Shown here one piece after another: positions 24,801 to 35,800 of a stretch of DNA of 64,000 nt (position 1 is the first letter of the stretch; each line of letters opens with the position of its first letter). This DNA is from Morella rubra. Its lineage: Eukaryota > Streptophyta > Magnoliopsida > Fagales > Myricaceae. The stretch lies in NCBI GenBank assembly GCA_003952965.2, contig CM025851.1, positions 33,820,689 to 33,884,688 on the forward strand, given 5' to 3'. The notes under the pieces were generated by a model. That model was given only the letters and a program-made list of their open reading frames with translations. It was not told where the DNA came from and ran no database searches. Both the position numbers and the translations under genes were made by a program.

Positions 24801-27309
24801 TATCGTTCAAATCAGTATAGGCTAGAGTGAGGTAGGACATTTGGGAGCGTGCATTACCTCTTGAAGGTATATCAATTCATAGATCTGCATTGTGGTCCTC
24901 AGAGAGAAGGGTAGTGGGCGGAGAAAACAAGTGATATATGGTGCATGTTCAGCTTTTAAGATAGATTCAGACCTATGTAGGACAGAGCAAACCTGGGATG
25001 CTTAGTATGCTTTTCGCCATCCCGAGGAGGTGTTCCCGTAGTCACTCTTGCTTCTGTACTCTGTATAGAGTTTAATCAATTTTCTGTTTTTTATACAAGG
25101 TTCTACGTGTAATAAAAAAACAAAAGATTGGGTATAAATATTAAGATGAATTTTTTTTTATGTTTTATGATTATAGAATTTGAGAAATATAAAAGTATTG
25201 AACGATGTTTGTTAGAGGAGGACAATTAACTTATTGAACTACACTGAAGCTTTTTTTTGGAGTGCTTATAATGGCGGTTTGAAGCATTCTCACGCTGTCC
25301 ATGCTCTGCCCTATGCATTATGACTGTACAGAGTGAGGTATATGGAACAGAGTTATATGATTGGTATACTAACTTATAGTCTTTATGTAAGTCCACCTAT
25401 CGTATAAAGTACCATATATGTATTTTATTTGGTCATCATGGTCACTTCTAATACTCAGGAAATGTCTTTTCCGGAGACAACTAGAATATGCTTGGCACAC
25501 AGTAATATCCCAGGATATTATTTTCAAAGACTTAACACAATTAGGCTGAACGCGATTAGCTTCTCGGAGATAATTGTCTCTGTTGGTCATTACCAGACGC
25601 CCAGTCAATATAATCAGTGGACTATACGCATAATGTATTAAGTCTGCGTCATTAAACGCCAAGAATGCCGCATACCCAAGAAGATTCAAATTACTTTATA
25701 TCAAAGCATTTCTCGTTAGAATAACCCTTATAGGACTGGTGTATGTGATGGAAGTCACAACTCATAGCATAGGCTCATCTTCTCTGTACACAAACTGACA
25801 TGCATAGGTTCCCGTGTCGTATTTAGTACAATTTGGATATTTAGAAACTTCACAATGAGAGGAGAGGACGAAAAGCTACCATTGCCACGTGAGGGAGACC
25901 ACATAAATGCCAATAAAATTCCTTGATTAATCGTATCTCGATCGGTAAGCACAGTAAATTTTTAGACCATGAATTGCAAAGGTTTCAAACGATAACTATA
26001 ACTCGTAATCATATATACGATTGATTAGATTCTTTACCCTTTGCTAAGGGATGTGAAGGTCAGCTGAAACAGCATAGAAACCGACTTTATGGTACTCCAC
26101 GCAAGAGAGGGGACAACCCATTTGGAGGGATTGTCATGCGACTTAGCTAGTCACACATAGCCGCAGTTGAGTTTCACTGTTCGAATCTCAGCCATTATGT
26201 ATACGGTTGGAATTTCCTGAAGAATACGTTGCCCATATGGGACTTACACCTCTTGCCAATCGAAATAATTCTATGCAATTCATTGTCCCCAAGCTCACTC
26301 TTAAACTCATTCAGATCCCGGCCACACAGGATATGTATGCTCAAATTTCTCAAAAAAGTTCATCACAATGTCCCTGACTCAATGCTATCTGAGGTATATA
26401 ACTAGTAGAGAATTCTCGCACCATATAGTCCTTGCTCGTTCAATCTCATTTGATATATATACTACGGAGGAAGCAATCCTTAAATATTTCAGCTCATGGC
26501 ACGTTGTAATCATTCGTATCGACGCACTGACCTCAAGAAACAGAATTTAGCGTACGCAAAACGATATGTTCACAAGCAAATCTTAGCCTAGGGATACAAA
26601 GCGTTGAAATCAAGTATCTGGTATGTGATTAAATGATGTTGTGGAAAAAGTTTAACCCAATGTATGTGTAAATACACTCAAGTTGAATCGTCAAAATTTT
26701 CGTCACTGAGAAACAGTGAGGATATCGAGAATTAAATTCACAGTGCCGTTCTTCGATGTCTTTTGGACCCCAATTTAATTGATTGTCAGAGCAGGGATAT
26801 ACACACAGGACATTTGGTCTTGTCCACTTTAAGACTAGTTCATAGATGTAGATGACACCGACACTTATGTTAACAAGGAATTAAGGTTTACATTGTGAGT
26901 GTTCTGATCCCTTAAACATAGCATATATCTCAGTACCTGGCAACTGTTCCCAACAGAGTATAACTCTAAACTATGACCAGGAGATTTTAGAATATGCAAG
27001 ACTTCATCCAAAGAACCTCCTTCTGTCCTATTCCTTGTCGTTGAAGATCAGTTCCGAGTGAGAGTTCCCCCTCCACATATACTACTTATTCCATATTAGG
27101 GTGATTGTGATTGAACCTCATATTATACTAAATAAATCTATACAACACTAGGACATTCAGGTTTTCTGAGGACAGAGAGTGCGGTTATCTTCTCTTTGTG
27201 CCTTACTCCAAGAACTAGTAATGTAAAGCCATCAGACCGGTGATGGAAGGAGACAGCGCGGTATAATGACGACACTATAAGTTTTAATTGTCCGAGAGTT
27301 TCAGCACGA

Positions 27310-27480
27310 GCTTTGTAGGGCGTGCCTCCGAACCACAAGTGAATGAAGTCCGCATCTCATCAAATCCTCTATACACTCTTTGCCATAGTGAGTTTACTTC
27401 TGGAAGCCAAGTAACGAGCACCGTAAACAGTTGGATCCATAAAAGTCAAGGAAAGACTTTCGAGTTTTGATGGAGCTATT
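27310..27480 (+). pseudogene. Adh exon 2-like fragment, damaged
   Basis: The stretch lines up with 19095-19290, exon 2 and the start of intron 2 of Adh. Shared phrases include CCACAAGTG(A/G)ATGAAGT, CTCTATAC, TTACTTCTGGAAGCCAAGTAACGA against TTATTTCTGGGAAGCCAAGGTAACGA, and in the intron GTTGGA..CCAT and GTCAAGGAAA. Homopolymers are shortened (GGG to GG, AAGG to AAG) and the frame is broken. Intron similarity as high as exon similarity suggests either a recent duplicate read with errors or a decayed copy. The following exons could not be traced. Confidence 0.6.
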
Positions 27481-27562
27481 TTTTCTAATCGACTAGTTGT
27501 ATCCTGTCCATGGGCTATATCGAACCTCGCTGATATTCAGCTCTACTAAGAAGTCATACTCA

Positions 27563-27635
27563 GTTTGGTCTAGTGGTATGGCTGGCTCGTGATGGAGTAA
27601 GAACATCTTTCCCTAGAGACGCGAAATATTCATTA
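27563..27635 (+). pseudogene. tRNA-Pro-like sequence (damaged)
   Basis: TTTGGTCTAGTGGTATG at 27566-27582 matches the D-arm half of plant tRNA-Pro. After this the expected anticodon arm and T-arm are only loosely recognisable (CTCG..., TTCCC...GAG), so no cloverleaf can be drawn. It could be a tRNA gene blurred by sequencing error, or chance. Confidence 0.3.
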
Positions 27636-28489
27636 CGTCGTTTGATCTACACCGTTTCACCAGGCTAATCTCTCTCCCTAACCAAGTAAGGAATTTAAGA
27701 CATTCACTGGCATAAGTGTATAGAAGACAGCAAGAGAATACCACTTCGGTGTAGTAAGTATCGGATTCACAATGTTCCTTCTGTCCTAGAATCATACTAG
27801 TCATTTGACTGTGAAACTTGTACTATTATCTTATGGTAGTGGTAAAAGAGCAGTTGCTACGGTAGTAGAGAGACTGACTGTGCACGGCAGGATAATTCAT
27901 ATTACCAGGACAGACAATCTATGTCCGTTCTGGTGGAGAAGCCCTAGGGTCTGATGTTGAAAATCAATAAAGATGTTCGATAACACCCTTAGTAAATAGT
28001 TCAAAATCAGAATATGCAAGCTTAGCTCAAAGAAATGCTCTACTGACACACAAAAAACCTGACCCTAGCCATTGGAGAAATTTGAATACGGAGATAGCGA
28101 CAGAAGGGTGAACAATCAGGGAACACCAAAAAAATTAGGAATGGTCACATCCCTGAGAATTTTTTCAATCTAGGGTGTGGGGCGGAACTAACACGATTGT
28201 TGTACCAGTCACACTCCTTTCTTGCGAGACGGTATTCCAATATTCACGAGCACGGTAGGTCTATGCCACATTGTTGAGTGAGAATTACACGAAGATGAAG
28301 GGCTTGTACAGTTCGTCTTTGTCTGTTAATGCATTTGGAGGATGTAGCCAGATTGAGGCCTCACGTTCGTTGAGAAATGATTTTATTACCTGACTGATAC
28401 AATAATACAAAAGCTAGTGTAGAATCTCGATGATCTCAGCTGATGCGTTCATGATGTAGACAATTGAGAGTTAATAGTTTATATCTTTA

Positions 28490-29340
28490 TCTAGTTCTGT
28501 CAGTATAATGGTAGAGAACCATTATACATCGAAAAGATACAAATACTTTGTGAAAATAGGCTGAAGAGCAAGTGGATTTAGAAAACATAGTCCAGTGTAG
28601 TCGATGTCAACGATAATCCGGTTCCCCCTCCGGAGGACTCGGTTATAGGGTCGACCACATCTTCCTCGCGAAACCTCGCTAGGAGCGGCAGATCAGCAGT
28701 GTCTGACGTCGCTCCTTTTTCTTCTCGAAATTTCATAAACGCGACAAGAGTTTCGTGAATAAAACTAGAAAGCTTTGGCGGGTCTCGGCGGAGTTTCCTT
28801 TTTCTAGGAGGAAACCAAAAAGAAGGCAATACGACGGTGGCTGTTAATGAAGCGAAAAGATTGTTGTGTGGTGAGCGTGTTGAAGGACCAAATTTTGCTG
28901 TAGACATAGCCCAATCCATACACGGATCACGCCCAAGGTCTTTACATAATGACATGGTTGGAATATTTTTCTGCGGGTGTGTTGCTCAGAGAGACAATTA
29001 CTCTTTATTTGCATTAGCTAAATTCACTGAGTTAATGGGTCTTTTTGTGTTATTCATAACTATATGGAGAATCTTGTCTCTGGAGAATGCATGTTAGCGC
29101 TGCGCTGAAGATTGTGGTCCAGAAATCATGGCCGCGGGGCTCCATTCGGACAGGAATACAATTGTTAGTGATGTTTTTATACTGACTCCTAGAGGTAAAG
29201 TGGAAATATATAGTGGAAAAGGTAACGGGTGGAAAGAGTGACAGGAGCTCTCAGCATATGCTTCTTCACTTAATCAATTACGACCTTTCCTTAATAAGCC
29301 TTCTCGCTTTTTATACTAATATTTGTACTTGTTCGGATGT
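28490..29340 (-). repeat. Inverted copy of the Adh promoter region
   Basis: Read on the minus strand, 28805 down to about 28660 nearly equals 18177-18300: CTAGAAAAAGGAAACTCCGC, then CGAGACCCGCCAAAGCTTTC, then ATTCACGAAACTCTTGTCGC, then GAGAAGAAAAAGGAGCGACG and TCAGACACTGCTGATCTG. Differences are mainly one-base indels. The match continues more loosely downstream (GGGGAACC..TTATC..TTGAC, then GTATCTTTTCGAT, against 18330-18420). Upstream it reaches the tandem-duplicated motifs (GTGACAG..AGCTCT and CTTTTTATACTAAT, against 17802-17952). So at least 0.8 kb of Adh 5' flank is present in opposite orientation 10 kb away. No gene body was traceable behind it. Confidence 0.7.
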
Positions 29341-32300
29341 TTTGGAGACTACTCAAAAAGGGCGTTATAATCCTGTGATCATGAGGTGAACCAGTTTTAG
29401 CATGTCTCTATTTATGAATTTTATTGCTTCTATCGCCCTTGTAGCAGCTACTTCTGGCCTGAAAAAGGTGAAATCCTCGCGTGGTTTTGACCCTGTAGTA
29501 TTAGCCAATATCATGAACAAATTCCAATATAAATGATACAAATATTAAAAAAATAAATAGATACAAAGTAACAAGAGGGTATAGTTCACAAGTACAAGTA
29601 AGTATCTATAATATTTTTTTATATTTAGATATCTTATTAACTCATAATATCTATGCGGTCATATTTAAATGATAATAATACAACTATTTTTTAATTACAG
29701 ACAAGTATTGGGTCTAGGTAGGAAAAATTCCTTGTCGTATGAATATTGCCGTATTAGAACGATCTACGAGAAAAGATCTAATAAGAGAATGGTATGATAG
29801 GTATCCGGAGAAGCCCTGGAATGTACAATAGTAAAAACGTTTTTACCCATTGAAAGACTATAAATGAAGTTAATATCTGCAATTGCGAAATTGCATAATG
29901 GACAAGTCACGAGTGTATGCTTCCTTAGCTTACCAAGTCTTTACGGCTCCATCAGCTATGATCATTGTTACTTGAAGTGCATAAAGGGCTGTTTGGTATG
30001 GCTGGTGGCGAGGCTCTAACCTTTAGACTCTCGACTCAAAACCTGGGTACTTATGTGACATGAGGTTGGGAGTATTTTTGCCGCTTGTGGTTATATCGTT
30101 GGCTCTGTGGCCCTCTTACTAAAAAGCATGACCTGTCTTAATGTATGTGTATGATAAGTAACCACAATTTGCCTTCTAGTTCCACAGAAGTAACCTCTTC
30201 TCTTTAAGTTTTGGTTTGTTGATGTATGTGTTATATCTTCTAAAGGGGAAGACTCCTTTTTTCGTCGGAGATAACTTTAGAGCTTCTTCTGGTCTTGATT
30301 CTATTTCCTTTTCTGAGAGCTGTGTGAGCTGAAAAGTAATAATCATGAAACAAAAGGGGATAATATTATCTTTATGGCAGAGTATAAAAAAATATGAGAA
30401 AACATCATATTTATTGGGATCCAGAATTCGTCACAAGCCTCAAACGAATTACAAGGAGTAACATATACTATAATTGTATTTCTCCGCAGGAATAACTCTA
30501 TCCCTCACCTACTGAGTGTGTGACCGCTCAAAAGAGTAAACTCTCGGAAATCCTGGCAGACTCGTGCAATTGCCAGTACTACCTATCAGGTCCCGTTCTC
30601 GAGCGGCACAAATCATTCAACTAAACAACCAAGTGCAGCTCCTAGGACTACTGACACATTAGGGAAAAAGGGAAGAAAAGAACTTCTTCCCGACTGAAGT
30701 TACAAATTCTTCGCGAGAGTAATGCATTAATTCAAATTGTATTTTGCGACGCAAAAAGTGAAAACACGAGCTTTAAGCATTGATTTAGGATCGAAATGAG
30801 ATGGACTTAAGGAGAGTTTTTTCCTGTTATATGGAGAGCACAGTATACCTTTATTGTTCTGTAAGGCTACTTGAAATAGAAATTCCATGGGTTAAATTAA
30901 ATCTCTAACGAATATTCATCCACTCTTAAGTCAGACACATAGTACACAACATTTATATAAACAGAGTAAACGAAAAGTTCACAGGTCGAGCCGATTGTCG
31001 AAGATAAAATGATAAATCTGAGCGCGACAAGAACAATACAAAAGACTCCGAAATGTCAAACCTGACCAACTGTTCTACTTCAACTATATTGTATGATAGT
31101 CCAGTTGCTAATTACCAATGTTAATTTACTGTCCAATCTCGCAAAAGCTATTACGATACATTTATTAAAAAATATAAAAAATTTTTCAATCATTTATTAT
31201 TGTGTATATGTATTCTAAGTATTTTTCTTGCAACTCTCCTACATAGTCTATCACGCCATGCTCAAAAAGAATGCTCTGTCAAAATGAGAGAGCTTTCTCA
31301 GCGGTTAACTCTTTAGTGTCACGTTTAATTCCTAAAGCACCTAAGATAACAAATACATAAAGAATTTCCACAATTATCCATACTCATGATACTGAGAAAG
31401 ATCCGTTGCGACATCATTGATCATAACTAATGAATCAGTACCACAGCTTCTCACATACTTAACGAGGAGAGGAAGTGAGAGCTATTGAAATCTTGGTATC
31501 TTTGTCCATAGAGTGATAAAGAACTATAATATCGTCTCGAGAGAACGGACTGGGGAAGGTGGGGTAAAGCATTTAGAAGATGAAAATATTATACACCACC
31601 TTGCACTTTAGGGTGGATGGGAAAAGTTTAGGTCTGGAGTGAGTCGCAATATACGCCAGTGGAAATTGACTAGACTAACGATAATATTGTCTTTCACCTC
31701 TTTCTAGAGCTTCTTTTTAGTGACGAGTAACAGTCTAATAGTCTGCATTGTTCACATAGTTAACCTCTGAATAGCGCCTAACTCCTAACTATAGCACTAA
31801 TCTTCACACGTCCCACAATGACAAACAAATCTGCCTATTCGTAACAATTGATTGTTTTCTTGTGATATTCCTTTCCACTATACATAGCCTCTAACTAGAC
31901 ACAAGGCATTCCGTCTACGTTCCCATCAAGAGAGTGAATACTTTAACTACACTAAGGGCTGGATTCCTGTGAGAGCCTAGAGAGTCTATCCTATGCACCA
32001 GTAGGTGGAGTTCTATACGCCTTATCCACAGTCCTATTTAAGATTCACATTGTAGGGCTTAGAATCTGGAAGGAATCACTACCCCAAAGGTTATACACAA
32101 ATGATACATAAATCGCACAGAAATACAAACTAAACAATAGCTTAATTAAAAATAAAGGTTCTGTCTAAAGGAGGCAATAATTTACCACAATACTAAAAAT
32201 CATCACGAACCTTTCGAGGCTATCAAATACTTAAATTAGGAGACAGAACGCACATAGAAGCGCCTTCACATGTAGATCCTGTGACACATACAGTTCTTCA

Positions 32301-32639
32301 GGTTCAATGTTGGACAGGCCGAGATGAGGATGCTTGTATGAGTTTAGCGGGGGGGCTAGCACCGAGTCAGACGACCTTATATTAGGTCGTAAGTCACAAT
32401 GTGTGTCTGAGATCCGGAAACGTCAAGAGCTAGGAGATTCAGCTAAATACGAAAAGTTGTGATGATATGTACGGTTGTCACCTAAGCAAATGATAATTCT
32501 CACATAAAGTATAAGTGATCCTAATTCTGTTATAGCTATAGAAATAAAATATAGTTAGAGGCGTAGGATCCGCTCAGTCAATATTGGCATAAAGAAAGAG
32601 GCCAGAATAGCACTATACAAATCGTGTAAACGAAAGAAA

Positions 32640-32889
32640 AAAGAAGTAGGTTAAAGTTGCATGCTACCCATACACTACGCTCTTGTTGATAAAACACATG
32701 AAAAATAGCCATGAGAATCAATAGCTTTATACATTTCGACGCACACCGAGTCAAGCGGACCAAGTTGCACCACAGACCAGCCATAAATCATTATTCTCCT
32801 GTGTGTCTTAACAATCTCCATGTCATTAGGAAGGGCTGTCGTGTTTCACCATTGCCGCTTGACCCAAGGACCACTCGGCAGGAGCCATC
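32640..32889 (-). pseudogene. Frame-shifted terminal exon of SPT5
   Basis: After GNGET the homologous codons (VTALPNDME-like, then a KOW-type GG..RGATGKLIG stretch) can still be picked out on the minus strand, but in different frames: ACAGCCCTTCCTAATGACAT, later GGTGCAACTTGGT, later ATTGATTCTCATGGCTATTT. The frame changes just after 32845 and several more times. The pattern is scattered small indels rather than one clean lesion, which fits sequence error better than loss of function. Confidence 0.6.
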
Positions 32890-35800
32890 CTGGAAGAGTT
32901 AACACCAAGATGATTAACATACCACCTTACACAGACAAATTTCAACTATTTGAATCTCGTTGAATGGTAAAATCAAATGAAGAAAATAGTAAAACCCATT
33001 GTGCTGTTGTTACGACTAGCATGTCTAAACCTAGAAAGCGTTAGACAGAGAGTTGACAGCATATGTTTAAGAAATATTCCACATCTCATAGCAATGTACC
33101 CAAAAGAAATGTTGTAAACCTTATGATCTATGTACCTCCAACTCTGATAGGAGTTAAGAATATATAGTAGGCATCTAAGAAGACATACCGGAAGCACTTC
33201 TCGGATAATTCCCACAACAGAGTCTTCTCCAGACCTGCGCACATTAACCAGTATGTCTGGCATGAAATATGGTCCTTCATTGTCCCCACCTGCAAATGCT
33301 ATGACACGTTAGATGGCCATTAACCGAAATGAAACTCACCAATCTCTGATAAATCTACATTAGATATTTTGTTGTGAAACGGCAAAGGAAAAACTCACAG
33401 CTCTGTCCAACTGAAGTATTTTCACATATATACATAGAACATATGAAAAAGAACAAATACTTGAATCCCGAAATCTAAAAATATAAAGGAACTTGTGAAA
33501 GAAACTGCCATGGAACTGTTGTTTGTCTCAAGTAAAAGAAGGCTAGTGATGACACCAATAGGATTGGTTGACTATTGTGGATTAGGTAGTACATAGAAAA
33601 TGATGACCTTTAAGAATCAAGGAATTACATTGTATTTATAGGCACATGTATAAAGATGACTCTTCTAATTGGAGGAGAGGAAAATTGAGAAGCCAAATCC
33701 CTTTGTCAGAAAAAAAACATGTTTGTGCCTTCAAATAGCAGAACAGAAAATTGAAAATTCCTTCTGTAAACTGACATCCGAAGTTCTGTCAACAAAATAA
33801 TTGGATCGCAGAATATATAGAGCTGATGATATTCTGATGATCTCATGGAAACTAGCACCGCAGCCGATAGATGAGTGGTTAATCCGCAAGTTCTACCATT
33901 CAATTGCTTAAATCAATCCACTCAAATTATGTTGCAACAGGACACTACCCAGCTCTTAAAGTCAGTTGGATAGTACTCTTCTCAAGGATACTTCCCACAA
34001 AAGAGAGACACAAACTTCTCCTATCCTTTTACTTAGCAAACAAAGTTCTAACCATCTGTATGGTACTACACTAGAAACGACAAAAATGGAAACCAACCTA
34101 TAACAGGAGACATAGCATCCAGACCACCGGTTCCAGGTGTCATAGGCTGCCCTCCAGGAGTGCCAGGAAGATAGGAAGCTGAGTTTGGTGTCATAGGCTG
34201 TCCACCAGGAGTTGAAGGCAAGTAAGGACTTGGAGCATTAGCTGCAACAAGAACACAGTTGAGTCATCTAAGCAAGACTACAGCAAATCAAACATTAAGA
34301 AGTGTATATGTGTCTCTGCGTGTTTAAATAAAGTAAAAGAGTACCATAGGCAGAACTACTATCCCTTGGGGTTCCAGCTTCGCTGTAATTGCCGCCAGGA
34401 GTACTAGCCCAACCAGAACCAGGAGTTGGTGCTTCATAAGCACGCAGAGGAGGGCTTCCAGCCTGGAGGAAGGAGAAAAAACACAATTTACTTCTCTGGA
34501 AATGGAGAATGCTCCCTTATTTATTTTTAGTTGGGGGGAGGGTGGTGGGGTGGGAACACATTCTCAATAGTCGAAACTGAATTGTGCAATATAATTGACC
34601 TGATATTGTGGACTAGTCCCCCAAGAAGCAGGGTTTCCCTCTTCCCAATTATCCCTGATTTGTCAAAATTTCCAGGATCAGTCATCAACCACCATACACA
34701 CAGTCATCTCAAAAGTCTCAGTCTGACTAGATAAAATAATTCTTGTGCAGTCAAAGAAGAAAGGCAGCTTCTGGCTAAAAGGTAGAAGAGGGAAAGAGAG
34801 TGCAGGAAAAATGAATAGCTCCCAAATTTGGAAGGGCAAGTTTAAGTCATTTGCTTGAGTAGTTTTGAATATATAAACTATCAAAGCTCAGAACACATGC
34901 ATGTCAATTCTAATGCATCCTGATGTTAATTTGAACTCTCATCCTCCCAACCAAAAGAAAGAAACCACTAAATTCAAACTCTCAAAATTTGTTCGTCCAG
35001 ATGACTATTTATGTTGATCATTTCTCATATCTCCAAATCCAAATAAGCAGTTGTATGACAGACCTTGGTGGACTCATAGGCGTATAAGGATTCCAGGCTC
35101 GATCACGCATGGGTGTCCTCATCCCATCATGAATGGGTGTTGCTGCAGAAACAAATTTAAGCAAGAACAAAAAAGAAAAAAGAAAAACAATCATTTGCTT
35201 GCCATAAAGAGGAAAAAATATCCGAATTGCAAACTCCAGTTAACTGTAGATAAAAAGTTAGTTCAGTTGTTAAGTTCTTTAGTTTTAGAAGAGGAACGAG
35301 AAGACTGAAAGAACAAACCTCCTGGATCTCTCATAGGAGTCATATATGGATGAAGCGGGGTTCGAGAAGGATGCATAGGGGTCTCACTTCCCATACCATA
35401 TCGAGACGTATCACTGGTAAAAAAGAGCAAGTCATTTTCTGAAGTAAAAAATACTGAAGCAGCTAAAAGCAAGATCGATATTTACCGGTATGGGGTAGAA
35501 ACAACCACGTTATCAGAAATAACATCACGATCAACTGCAAATAACAAGGATTATGAGCACATGCGAACAACCAGATTAGCCAACAAATAACAAGTGTCTT
35601 CCCCAGATTAAACAGACTTGCCTGTAACCACCTTCATCTGCGACTCCAATTCAACCCGAACTGAGGGGCCTTTAACTTCTACAACACGCCCACGATAGCC
35701 TTTGTATGGACCCAGGCGGATTTTCACTGTCGTACCAACCAACCCATCATGCCCTCTTCCACCTCTATGCCTTCCTCCAGCTGAACCACAAAAATTTAGG

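Larger units (their letters stand above)
22000..32950. other. Region without readable genes; suspected low-accuracy sequence
   Basis: About 11 kb in which no intact exon chain can be followed on either strand. Three recognisable passages are all damaged by small insertions and deletions: Adh exon 2 with its following intron (27310-27480), an inverted Adh promoter (about 28490-29340) and the last exon of SPT5 (about 32650-32889). In the Adh promoter copy most changes are single-base gains or losses in short runs, the error type of unpolished single-molecule reads, and the damage hits intron and exon alike. The SPT5 exon should be intact because the other 21 exons of this essential gene are perfect. 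I infer unpolished gap fill; old duplication with decay is the alternative. Edges are approximate, and 22-27 kb holds nothing I recognise. Confidence 0.6.

Noticed and set aside
26150..26215. TTCGAATCTCAGCC, T-arm-like sequence
   Set aside because: No matching acceptor or D-arm can be paired upstream; probably chance.
28578..28955. 125-codon minus-strand open frame
   Set aside because: It overlaps the inverted copy of the Adh promoter, which is non-coding in its original location.
22000..32950. Possible novel gene cluster or satellite
   Set aside because: No repeating unit, no coding bias and no frame continuity; what is recognisable is damaged Adh and SPT5 sequence.
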